DNA from: Pseudoalteromonas sp. R3 | GTDB taxonomy: Bacteria > Pseudomonadota > Gammaproteobacteria > Enterobacterales > Alteromonadaceae | DNA: 64,000 nucleotides | Direction: 5' to 3' | Assembly (NCBI RefSeq): GCF_004014715.1 | Contig: NZ_CP034834.1 | Coordinates: 124,001 to 188,000, forward strand | Part shown: positions 26,372 through 34,426 of the stretch, piece after piece | Layout of the letters: each line of letters opens with the position of its first letter | Numbering within the stretch: position 1 is the first letter of the stretch | Translations under genes and position numbers: made by a program | Notes under the pieces: generated by a model | Told to the model about the DNA's origin: nothing | Databases searched by the model: none | The model's input: only the letters and a program-made list of their open reading frames with translations

Positions 26372-26829
26372 ACAATAGAGATAGCGATTTCTACTTCGTT
26401 GCTCTGGTGATAAATCTCTATGTCCTGGCCAAAGGCACGTTGATACGGACAGTCACTTTGTTCGAAGTAACGCCAGACCAGCTCCCAAAGTCGGATCGCT
26501 GTTTGAGGCATTTCGCCTTGTGCTGCGAAGCTTAAATAGCGACCACCAGAAAAACTGTAAATCTGCAGTGCGCTGTCATTATCGACTTGCTCTAAAAGCC
26601 CAGAGGTATCGCTGGCCACTGTGATATTGTAGTCACCATGTTGGTCTGACTCATAATGTGAGTAAATGCCGTAGAGCGTCGCGTTGTCTTCCAACAGCGA
26701 AGCGTAATCATGGTAGAACGTCTGCCATAATTGGGCAATTTTACCATCTGCTTCTGTTTGCTCATGATGATTATTGGTGCGGGTACTGATCCCCACAAAC
26801 TGACGTGACGTGAATGTTTTTACTTCCAT
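26368..26829 (-). CDS. GyrI-like / AraC effector-binding domain protein
   Basis: The 153-residue protein consists of a single small-molecule-binding domain (SHS2 type) as found at the C-terminus of AraC and MerR regulators and in GyrI. Typical features are the starting beta strand KTFTSRQFVGISTRT, a middle YGIYSHYESD...YNITVASD segment, and the C-terminal DIEIYH...VEIAISI. No DNA-binding domain is attached. It might sequester a ligand or bind a regulator. The gene is convergent with the preceding regulator, sharing four bases at the ends. Confidence 0.85.
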   Translation of the reverse strand: MEVKTFTSRQFVGISTRTNNHHEQTEADGKIAQLWQTFYHDYASLLEDNATLYGIYSHYESDQHGDYNITVASDTSGLLEQVDNDSALQIYSFSGGRYLSFAAQGEMPQTAIRLWELVWRYFEQSDCPYQRAFGQDIEIYHQSNEVEIAISIV

Positions 26830-27124
26830 TAGATTCCCTGATTACTCGTCGTAGATCGCGAAAATTGCTGTTACTCCGAATATCTGTCCGTGTCTGCTGG
26901 CATAGTCACAACATTGAGCGTGACATTTTAGCGTTTCAATAGAAGGTGGAGATTGCAATTTTATATGTATATTAAATAGCCACTTAGACTATTTATAAAG
27001 CGAGCGAATGGTAACACAGTGTGAACTTTAGGCAAGCAAGCGGGAAGAAAAATCTCCATGTCTTTAGTCGTATTGTGGTACCAGATGAGCGCACCACAAT
27101 CCCAATCAACAAGCAGTGTGAGCG

Positions 27125-28105
27125 TTACTGTCCATCCTGTCCGTGCCAGTCCCAGTCAGGATAAAATGTGCCATTTACTGTGGCATTGAGACCAGAAATA
27201 ATAGAGTTGGGCTTATCGACAGATTGCCATCCACTTGCAGAGGCGTTTTTTAGTTCAAAAACCACATTGCCCCAAAGCCAGTAAGGACCGGAAATAGAAG
27301 ACTGATTGTAAGCTGCAAACAGGGTCTGACCACCCATCATTATTTCCCTGACGGTACTTTGATTGTCAACTTCTGCGACGGCTTTGCTCCAAATCTTTAG
27401 TAGCTTAATACTGGACTTATTGTCGCCCAGAAAATACGCGTTACCTGAGACTTCGACATCATCAAACTGATTACTGCTGGTCGTCCGAGCCATTGAGGTA
27501 TCCAGGACGTTAAGTGCAACCTGGCGATTTCCTTCCATTAGATTCACCGCCGAACTACCTGAGACCTGGAGCTGAAAGCTGTTCTGATTCTTAGCAAACA
27601 GGGTGCTATTGTCATCAGTTACAAAGGGGTAAAACGGTGCTTTTGGATTGAATATATAGGCTGTTTTCAGGCCATCAATGGTGACAGTGGAATTGGCTTC
27701 AATGCGCAGTGCCTTGGTCTTATCGGACGTATCAATCGTGAAGTTTCTAAGTGATGATACAGCTGAGCTCACCACAATGGCTGTTTGTTGTTGATTTGAA
27801 CCGTGCAGTGAAATGGTTGCGCGCTCCTGAGCACTGCCTGTGAGTGTGAGTCCGTCTCGCTCAATGAGGAGCGGTCCTTCACAGAGTCCTGAAAACTCAA
27901 CGGTCATCTCAAGCGATAGTGAATGCAGGTAATCAAGCATGCGCCTGAGTGCTTGCGGATCGTTGTGGCAGTTGACGATGATGTCGTGATAACTGCCAAG
28001 TTCAACCTTATTTTCATGCTCTTCACTTAGCTGATGCGCTGAGACACTGCATGCTGAAATGCACAAAGGCGCGATGATCCTCGCGAGTGAGTTTAATAGT
28101 TTCAT
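27125..28105 (-). CDS. Exported protein with beta-helix-like repeats
   Basis: The 326-residue product has a signal peptide, with ISAC as a possible lipobox at residues 16-19. From about residue 75 it shows recurring short strands rich in Ser, Thr, Asn and Val (RATISLHG, TAIVVSS, LRNFTID, STVTIDG), as in right-handed beta-helix surface proteins. A catalytic site is not visible. The function is unknown; it may be an envelope or surface protein. It lies upstream of the DUF885 gene on the same strand, with 182 bases and a hairpin between them. Confidence 0.65.
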   Translation of the reverse strand: MKLLNSLARIIAPLCISACSVSAHQLSEEHENKVELGSYHDIIVNCHNDPQALRRMLDYLHSLSLEMTVEFSGLCEGPLLIERDGLTLTGSAQERATISLHGSNQQQTAIVVSSAVSSLRNFTIDTSDKTKALRIEANSTVTIDGLKTAYIFNPKAPFYPFVTDDNSTLFAKNQNSFQLQVSGSSAVNLMEGNRQVALNVLDTSMARTTSSNQFDDVEVSGNAYFLGDNKSSIKLLKIWSKAVAEVDNQSTVREIMMGGQTLFAAYNQSSISGPYWLWGNVVFELKNASASGWQSVDKPNSIISGLNATVNGTFYPDWDWHGQDGQ

Positions 28106-28245
28106 TCCTGTGACCTTGCATGTTGCTTTAATGAAAATAAAATGTAGCTTCAGTTGTTTTTGTGGTCAATTGATTTTACTAATTTGACTGTCAGTGTTTA
28201 GAGGCAAATCAGGTTCAGGAAAATATAATGAACAATGTCAGAAGA

Positions 28246-28273
28246 CTATGCCGGAATGATTAAACCGGCATAG
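28246..28273 (-). terminator. Hairpin after the DUF885 gene
   Basis: CTATGCCGG and CCGGCATAG form a nine-base stem with a ten-base loop, fifteen bases after the DUF885 stop on the minus strand. The T-tract is poor. Confidence 0.6.
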
Positions 28274-28287
28274 TGCAATGAGTTTGG

Positions 28288-30108
28288 TTAATTCATAAGT
28301 TGACGTATGAATTTGACCGGAGCGCTGCCATAGCTCAGGAATTGCTCATGGAATGCTTTGAGGTTGAAGTCATCCTGCAGTTTTGTCTTTTGCTCTTCAC
28401 GAAGATCATAAATTTCACGAAATCCACTGTAATAACTGGTTAACTGTACCTGACTCAAGGTTGCTCGTCGCCACTTCCCTTCTGCTTCTGCCTGTTCCTG
28501 GAATGCCCCATTCATGAGTAGATCTAAGCCCTGTTCTTTGCTGATCCCTTTAACCTGAATGCCGTAATCCAAAATGGTGTTACAGATCACTCGAAGGTTC
28601 CATTTATAGTACATCAGCCACATTTCTGGCTCGAAATTACCATAGCCTTCTTCAAGCATCATGCGTTCTGTGTACACTGCCCAACCTTCTACCATAGCGC
28701 CGTTACCGAAGATACTTTTGACCAGAGACGGAGAGGTATTGGAATAAACGAGCTGGGTGTAGTGGCCTGGTACAGCTTCATGAATGTTGAGGATCTGTAA
28801 TATCCAGTGGTTGTATTCACGTAACAAAGAGCCAGCTTGCTCATCAGTCAGGCCGTCCAGTGGTTCTACGTTATAATACGTGTTTTCCTTTTTCTCGTAA
28901 GGACCCGGTGCTGAAATGGATGCCAGTGCAAAACCCCGCATGTAATCTGGCGTCTGACGGACAACCAGGGGCTTTTCAGGGTCTAAGGTTAGCAGGTCCT
29001 TCTCCATGACAAAGCGTTCCAGTTCCGGGATCTGGCGTTTGATTTCATCTACGAACTGAGATTTATCTACATGACGCTCAGAAAGGTGCTTTATGAGTGC
29101 AGCAATAGCTTGGCTGTCATCTTTAGGGCGCGGGGTTTGTGGGAAATATTTCGGCCAGAGCTGTTTGGTCAGAGTGACCATTTCCGCAGTGACCCGTGCT
29201 TTGTCGGCCAGTGCCTTTTCATACATCTGTTTAGCGGTATAGCCCGACTGAATGTCAAAAGCAAACTTCTCTTCGTAGAGCGCTTCACCAATTCTGAAAC
29301 TGCGTGCTTTGCCGGTTTTCTGCATTTCCTGCTCAAGTTCTGACAGGAAATCTATGTAGCCGTTAATTGCGGTTTTAGCGTTGGCTAAACGTTGTTTAAA
29401 CAACGCCTTCTCCTTGGCACTGAAAGAGGTGAGTGCATCTGCCCGGGTTAATAAATCATCAGTTAGTACGCTAAATGCGCCTTTGTTCTGCTGGATCCCT
29501 AGCTGAGTATACTCTTGCGTCGGATCATGAATGTTGGCCTGTGCGGCACGATAATAGTCAGGAACGTACTGTAGTCGATTCAAAACCTGGCGGAGTTTTT
29601 GTTCTTCCGATTTAAAGCGACTGTTCAGAATATTTGCAAAACCGTATGACACATTGTAACTGCTCGGATCCCACTGCCAGCGCTTGAACTTTTCTTGGCC
29701 CCAGCGGGTACTTTTTAATTCGTTTTCAATCAGGTAGTAGTCTATTTTCAGGTTGTCACTGAGTTGCTCTGCATCGAATGATTGTAGTCTGGCCAGTTGC
29801 GCATCAATAAAAGCCAGGTTTGCTGCACGATTAGCGGCATCGGGAATGGTGATCACATCATCGTACTTGCCGTAGCCTCGATAAACTGACAGTTCGGGGT
29901 ATTGTTGCCAATATTGCTCAATAAATTGATTTGAAAAGGTTTTGAAGGCGGTATCTTGTTGCTGTTGGCCCGTTACTGAAGTAGTTGTCTGTGTATCTGA
30001 CTGGCCCTGAGTTTGAACACAGCCAGCAAGGGTAAAGATGGCAGCCAGAGAAAGGCTGATCACCGTTTTTTCATTCGCTTGTTCCTTTAATATGGTTTTC
30101 CTTATCAT
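28288..30108 (-). CDS. DUF885 family lipoprotein, probable metallopeptidase, with disturbed start
   Basis: The 606-residue open frame encodes a DUF885 protein. HEAVPGHYTQLVY is the metal-binding HEXXXGH-like motif of the family, and the GWAVYTERMM segment follows. An LAGC lipobox near residue 29 indicates a lipoprotein. The frame start at ATG 30108 gives an odd extension (MIRKTILKEQANEKTV). A natural start at ATG 30074 overlaps the soxR stop (ATGA) and has AAAGGA ahead of it, but it reads only three codons before a stop. One extra A in the six-A run at 30066-30071 would make it MKKTVISLSLAAIFTLAGC, a perfect lipoprotein signal. The true start is therefore probably 30074. Confidence 0.9.
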   Translation of the reverse strand: MIRKTILKEQANEKTVISLSLAAIFTLAGCVQTQGQSDTQTTTSVTGQQQQDTAFKTFSNQFIEQYWQQYPELSVYRGYGKYDDVITIPDAANRAANLAFIDAQLARLQSFDAEQLSDNLKIDYYLIENELKSTRWGQEKFKRWQWDPSSYNVSYGFANILNSRFKSEEQKLRQVLNRLQYVPDYYRAAQANIHDPTQEYTQLGIQQNKGAFSVLTDDLLTRADALTSFSAKEKALFKQRLANAKTAINGYIDFLSELEQEMQKTGKARSFRIGEALYEEKFAFDIQSGYTAKQMYEKALADKARVTAEMVTLTKQLWPKYFPQTPRPKDDSQAIAALIKHLSERHVDKSQFVDEIKRQIPELERFVMEKDLLTLDPEKPLVVRQTPDYMRGFALASISAPGPYEKKENTYYNVEPLDGLTDEQAGSLLREYNHWILQILNIHEAVPGHYTQLVYSNTSPSLVKSIFGNGAMVEGWAVYTERMMLEEGYGNFEPEMWLMYYKWNLRVICNTILDYGIQVKGISKEQGLDLLMNGAFQEQAEAEGKWRRATLSQVQLTSYYSGFREIYDLREEQKTKLQDDFNLKAFHEQFLSYGSAPVKFIRQLMN

Positions 30109-30598
30109 AACAAGATTTCACGACCTTTGCCTGTTCCGGACTATCAATGAGCACAGCACCTGTACCCGCCTGAGCCATAACATCGTTCGGGTTGTACATG
30201 GGACAGCGGCTCATTGATAAACAGCCACACCCAATACAGCCATCCACCATGTCACGGACACGCTGCATGTAGGCGATTTTTTCATCCAGCTTTACCTGCC
30301 ACTGTCTGGACATATTTGCCCAGTCTTGTTTGTTTGGGGTGTCGCTGTGTGGCAGTGCCATTAGTGTTTCTTTGATTTCAGCTAGTGTGATCCCCATTTT
30401 TTGTCCTGCTTTAATAACAGCAATGCGGCGTAAGACATCTTTTTTGTATCGCCTTTGATTTCCGGCATTACGCCAACTGCGGATCAATCCCTTACTTTCA
30501 TAAAAATGAAGTGCAGATACTGCGACGTCGGCACGTTTTGCAACCTGTCCGACACTCAGTCTTGGTTCGTCTCTTTGTGGTTTATTGCTTGTTGTCAT
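30071..30598 (-). CDS. soxR: Redox-sensitive transcriptional activator SoxR
   Basis: The 175-residue MerR-family protein has an N-terminal helix-turn-helix (SVGQVAKRADVAVSALHFYESKGL), a dimerisation coil, and the [2Fe-2S] cluster motif with Cys121, Cys124, Cys126 and Cys132 (CIGCGC...RC). Oxidation of the cluster by redox-cycling compounds or superoxide turns on target promoters. The gene is divergent from a flavin reductase gene, with a SoxR box and 19-base-spaced promoter in the 68-base gap. There is no soxS, so direct control of the neighbour is likely, as in most non-enteric bacteria. Confidence 0.96.
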   Translation of the reverse strand: MTTSNKPQRDEPRLSVGQVAKRADVAVSALHFYESKGLIRSWRNAGNQRRYKKDVLRRIAVIKAGQKMGITLAEIKETLMALPHSDTPNKQDWANMSRQWQVKLDEKIAYMQRVRDMVDGCIGCGCLSMSRCPMYNPNDVMAQAGTGAVLIDSPEQAKVVKSCYDKENHIKGTSE

Positions 30599-30606
30599 TG
30601 TTACGC

Positions 30607-30637
30607 TTTACCTGAATCTTAGTTGAGGTTTTAGGCT
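30607..30637 (+). promoter_or_regulatory. SoxR box within a MerR-type promoter with 19-base spacer
   Basis: CCTGAATCTTAGTTGAGG (30611-30628) resembles the SoxR site CCTCAAGTTAACTTGAGG in its outer half-sites. It sits between TTTACC (30607-30612) and TAGGCT (30632-30637), which are 19 bases apart, the long spacing typical of MerR/SoxR-activated promoters. It reads toward the flavoprotein gene. Confidence 0.85.
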
Positions 30638-30666
30638 AACAATAAATACCACAATGGAGAACCACT

Positions 30667-31128
30667 ATGAAGTCAGTCATCTTATACTCAAGTTCAAAAA
30701 AACACGGGAATACTGCGCATTCGGTAAATAAGCTGGCCCCAATGCTACGGGCTGAATGTATCTACCTGGATGATTATGAAATTAATGACTATTGCTATGA
30801 ACACACCAATAGTGATGATGATTTTCGCGCGTTGTTTCGAAGTTTACTTAACTATGATCATATAGTTTTTGCCTCACCTGTTTACTGGTATGCAATGACG
30901 CCCAGAATGAAGGCATTCTTTGACCGTATCACCGAGTTTATGGATGATGAAGCATTGCAGCCTGAGTTAAGAAAACTACGCAGTAAAGAGTTTTCAATAC
31001 TTTCAAACTCGATTAAGGAGGCTGCGCCAGAGTGCTTTATTGAGGTCTTCCAAAGAACCTGTGAGTACCTTGGTATGACCTGTCGCAGTCAAATTCATTA
31101 CCAGTATCCATTTGAGGGAGAAAAATAA
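30667..31128 (+). CDS. NAD(P)H-dependent FMN reductase-like flavoprotein, SoxR target
   Basis: The 153-residue protein has a flavodoxin-like fold. ILYSSSKKHGNT is the phosphate-binding loop for FMN, and FASPVYWYAMTPRMKAFFDR is the second FMN contact region of NAD(P)H-dependent FMN reductases and quinone reductases. It is cytosolic. Its position behind a SoxR box suggests a role in handling redox-cycling quinones or flavins. The exact electron acceptor cannot be given. A GGAGA ribosome site lies ahead of the ATG. Confidence 0.88.
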   Translation: MKSVILYSSSKKHGNTAHSVNKLAPMLRAECIYLDDYEINDYCYEHTNSDDDFRALFRSLLNYDHIVFASPVYWYAMTPRMKAFFDRITEFMDDEALQPELRKLRSKEFSILSNSIKEAAPECFIEVFQRTCEYLGMTCRSQIHYQYPFEGEK

Positions 31129-31265
31129 AAAAGTAAATTTTTCTGGTTAAAAAATAGGCGTTAATTATTTCATTAAACTAAACTGTCATTGCTGTGGCAC
31201 AGAGACTCGGTTATCAGGTTCTGTGCACAGCAACAATCAGTAACCGTCGAAACCAGGAATTACCC

Positions 31266-33200
31266 ATGAAGATATACAAGCTGCGCAACTGGCTTGTTAT
31301 ATTGTCAGTTTTCATTCTTGCCTCCTGCCTGGGAGACGATGACGACGACAATACTAAAACGCCAGATACAACCGCACAAACCACAGAAATCAAAGTGAGC
31401 CCGGCTTTGGGACTAACCCGAAATGCCACAGTCAGGCTTGTTCTGCTCGCTAACAATACGCCAATCGAAGGGGCAACCGGTAACACCGGAGAGTCCGGCG
31501 TTGCAACCATTACGCTTTCATCAGCCATCGGCGAACCTTTTATCGTCGAGGTAATAGGTGGAGGAAGCGCTGAATATTTTGATGAAGCTAAAGGTACTTT
31601 TCTGGCTTTGCCGGCAGATGCCACGCTACGCGCTGTTTTGGGGGCTTTTCAGTCTGAAGTCGGGGTTACAACACTGACCGAAATTGCCGCAACAGCCATA
31701 TTAAACACAGGAGCTACAAGTGCCGCAGCCATTGAACTGGTTAACGAGCAGGTACGTGTCGCTCTGGCTCCGGCTCTAACCGATATAACCGCTCCACCTC
31801 AGTTAATTGGTGCGAGCAGTGGTGTGACCGCGAGCAGTGATCAGGCGGGCATATATGCTGTTTCTCTTGCTGCTTTGGCACAGCTCGGTGATTCGTCGAG
31901 TTCACCGGCACTAGCCATTGTTGATGCATTGCGTGCTGACTTTCTGGATTTAACGATTGACGGGAAAGTCGGCGATAAAGTCTTCGAATCACCTTTGTAC
32001 AATGCCAGTAACTTTATCAGTGAGTACACTAGTGCGATTCAGGCATATGCACAACAGGTCGGATTAACTGCTGACCTTAATACGACCTTTTCTTTGGACA
32101 ACATCAAAAAAACGCTTGAAGGACTGGGCGACATTTTTGCCGGTTTGGATCTTGGCTCACTTGAGCTGGACTTTGTGCCGGGCGGTTTGTCGTCAGGATC
32201 TGGAGGGGACTCAGGTGGTGACAATACCGGTGAGGGCAACACGTTGACCATCACAGGTACTTCGACCGTGGCGGGTGTCACGACAGCAATACCCAAAATC
32301 ACTATCAATAACGTACCTGCACCGGATCCCAATGACCTTGACACTATCAAAAAGCAGATAGAGGATTCATTCGTTCAGCAAAACCTGACAGTGAATGATC
32401 TGGTATTTGAATTAGTGAGCAGCTCAGCAACCGAGATTGTGGTATCTGTTCGCTATTCTGTGACCACTCAGGGGGTGACGGTCTCATCTGATTTAACTTA
32501 TACCTGGGCGCTGACTGGCAATGACAGTAACGAGGTAATGCTACCAGAAGTACTCAAAGGCCAGGCATTTGAATTGATGTTTATGTTATCGAACAACGGC
32601 AGTAGCTATGCAGACGGGCAAAAAGTCAAATTTACCTTCTCCAGTTCAGGCATGATGTTTATAGATTCCGATCCGGACGCAAGCAATGGAGACGAAATGT
32701 CGCTTGATGGTGTGATGATGGAAGGATCTGAATATGTCTACAAAGACGATGGCGGGTTTATGTACAAGGTGTCTGTAACAGCCACAGGCATTAAGGAAAT
32801 CAACCTGTTTAACATGGAAAATCAATTACTCGGCTCTTTTGTCGCTGCTGGTGTTACTAATTTGGATCTGGTAACGGCAAAAGCAGGGGAGTACAGAGTA
32901 ACCGGCACGGGTCATGCGCGTGGCACTGTGGTGATTGGCTCTGATGGTGCCATCGACTTCGATACTGGCATTACTTATGCCCAAAGCGATATTACAAGAA
33001 TTGATGATCGTACCGGACCGGAACTGGAAGAACCTCGTATTCAGGTAAACTATGGACAGGATGACGATGGACCAGTAATCAATCTGTTTTTATCCCAAGA
33101 CCGTATGCAGATCACCAGTATACAGTACAGAATACGTTCGGAAGGTGTAGATGTTATGGTGACGGTTGAGAGCACGGTCACAGGCGGAGGTGGTGGTTAA
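31266..33200 (+). CDS. Large secreted lipoprotein with Ser/Gly-rich linker, function unknown
   Basis: ATG 31266 (644 residues) starts a lipoprotein signal peptide (lipobox LASC followed by LGDDDDD); the longer frame from 31194 puts residues ahead of the signal and is rejected. After the anchor come an Asp-rich linker, an Ig-like region (VRLVLLANNTPIEGATGNTGESG), an Ala-rich helical part, and a Gly/Ser-rich linker (about 340-355). The C-terminal half is rich in beta strands. No catalytic motif is seen. It may be a surface-exposed adhesin-like or binding lipoprotein. A strong terminator follows the stop. Confidence 0.75.
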   Translation: MKIYKLRNWLVILSVFILASCLGDDDDDNTKTPDTTAQTTEIKVSPALGLTRNATVRLVLLANNTPIEGATGNTGESGVATITLSSAIGEPFIVEVIGGGSAEYFDEAKGTFLALPADATLRAVLGAFQSEVGVTTLTEIAATAILNTGATSAAAIELVNEQVRVALAPALTDITAPPQLIGASSGVTASSDQAGIYAVSLAALAQLGDSSSSPALAIVDALRADFLDLTIDGKVGDKVFESPLYNASNFISEYTSAIQAYAQQVGLTADLNTTFSLDNIKKTLEGLGDIFAGLDLGSLELDFVPGGLSSGSGGDSGGDNTGEGNTLTITGTSTVAGVTTAIPKITINNVPAPDPNDLDTIKKQIEDSFVQQNLTVNDLVFELVSSSATEIVVSVRYSVTTQGVTVSSDLTYTWALTGNDSNEVMLPEVLKGQAFELMFMLSNNGSSYADGQKVKFTFSSSGMMFIDSDPDASNGDEMSLDGVMMEGSEYVYKDDGGFMYKVSVTATGIKEINLFNMENQLLGSFVAAGVTNLDLVTAKAGEYRVTGTGHARGTVVIGSDGAIDFDTGITYAQSDITRIDDRTGPELEEPRIQVNYGQDDDGPVINLFLSQDRMQITSIQYRIRSEGVDVMVTVESTVTGGGGG

Positions 33201-33216
33201 CTATCAAACCTAGTAA

Positions 33217-33244
33217 GTTAAAGCGGGTGAGAGCCCGCTTTAAC
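33217..33244 (+). terminator. Hairpin terminator between convergent genes
   Basis: GTTAAAGCGGG and CCCGCTTTAAC form an eleven-base perfect stem with a six-base loop. It lies between the lipoprotein gene and a convergent secreted-protein gene and can serve both directions. Confidence 0.75.
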
Positions 33245-33288
33245 TGTTATATGACACCTGAATTAAACAAGTTTGCTGTTTAGCGTGC

Positions 33289-33807
33289 TTACCACTTAAA
33301 CAGTTTACATCTTTGCTGGGTATTTCCCTGATAGTTTGAGACGACCACATGTCCAACTTTTGATTCGCGGATGGGGTCGAAGCTGAATGTGTTCATATTG
33401 ACATCAATCGTTCCGTTGCTGTCGAGCTTATATGAAACCTGTAACTTGGTGCTGCCGACTTCAAAAAGGCTCAAGAACTCATCGTTAAGCAGGTATTGGT
33501 CAATCACAACGCCATTGTTTTCGTCAATAGCATAATGGCCCAGATTTTCATTGATTGTCAGCAAGCTATAGTTGCGAACATTTTTACGCGCACCTTCTCC
33601 ATAGGTCACAATCCAGTCAGCCTTGTCATCTACAGATGCGCCGATCTCCAGTGACATTGGAAATTGGTAAAGCGTTCCGCGAGCTGGGGAGATGACTTCG
33701 CACTGACCTTTGTAGTATCCCTGCCACTGTTGTGGTGAAGCCTGTGCGGTTGCACTTAGCATTGTTATGGTTGTGAGTGCCAAAGCAGATTTGATCATCT
33801 TATTCAT
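33289..33807 (-). CDS. Secreted protein of unknown function
   Basis: The 172-residue product has a clear Sec signal peptide (about 1-23, ending ATAQA). The mature part starts SPQQWQGYYKGQCEV and is rich in beta strands. It has two Cys residues (GQCEVIS near the mature N-terminus and QQRCKLF at the end) that could form a disulfide joining both ends. The fold may be lipocalin-like, but I do not recognise the family. It is monocistronic, with AAAGGA ahead of the start. Confidence 0.65.
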   Translation of the reverse strand: MNKMIKSALALTTITMLSATAQASPQQWQGYYKGQCEVISPARGTLYQFPMSLEIGASVDDKADWIVTYGEGARKNVRNYSLLTINENLGHYAIDENNGVVIDQYLLNDEFLSLFEVGSTKLQVSYKLDSNGTIDVNMNTFSFDPIRESKVGHVVVSNYQGNTQQRCKLFKW

Positions 33808-34426
33808 ACTATTTTCCTTTGTGATAGTGTTTACCTATTTAAGGTAAGTGTAACCAGTTAAACTAGCAATACTGGATGTAATACTTTGTAAATAGAGTGT
33901 CTTTTAAGTAGCCTGCTTGTATACTACCTGTTTGGGGAGTTCGAATTCGGCAAAAGCTTGTTATTAAACACCTGATCCATAACAACCACTTGCCATACTT
34001 AATACGGAGTAAATATGCATATAAAAAGGGGTTTTGTTCTGCTGTTTATTTTGATCCTTGACACTAAAAATCAACGCACCATTTAGTAGTATTCTTTGGC
34101 TCAAATGTTGTTACGCTGATATCGTCATTGGCATTGCTTCTTCACTGATTGTAACCAGAACGGCTCGGTGTATCGTTTAAGGCCTGTCATTGGCTTATCA
34201 TACTTTGCTTCAACTCGTGATTCTGACTAGGCTCAATAGTGAGCAATAATCGCTCAGATGCAAAATTTGTATATGTGTACTCGGTCTCTAAGCTCTTCCC
34301 AGAAAACATGAGATTTACGCTCAAATGCAAGAAAACTGAGTTAGATTACTTTTTAGGAAATAACAATAATACAGTTTGATATGTTATAGTGTATCGAACT
34401 TATCATTCCTGGTAATAGAGATTTTT
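33808..34426. other. AT-rich intergenic region before the TonB receptor
   Basis: This 619-base stretch holds the promoter of the secreted protein (left end), one possible 23-codon ORF (34015-34086) and the promoter region of the TonB receptor (right end). I see no clear Fur box, tRNA or repeat. Confidence 0.4.
34015..34086 (+). CDS. Possible 23-residue hydrophobic small protein
   Basis: ATG 34015 has CGGAG six bases ahead and encodes MHIKRGFVLLFILILDTKNQ plus three residues, then TAG. The product would be a single membrane helix or a severed signal peptide. The ribosome site is good, but there is no other support. Confidence 0.3.
   Translation: MHIKRGFVLLFILILDTKNQRTI

Noticed and set aside
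34086..34426. Fur box ahead of the TonB receptor
   Set aside because: Only a loose AT-rich match exists; there is no GATAAT-type repeat of good quality.
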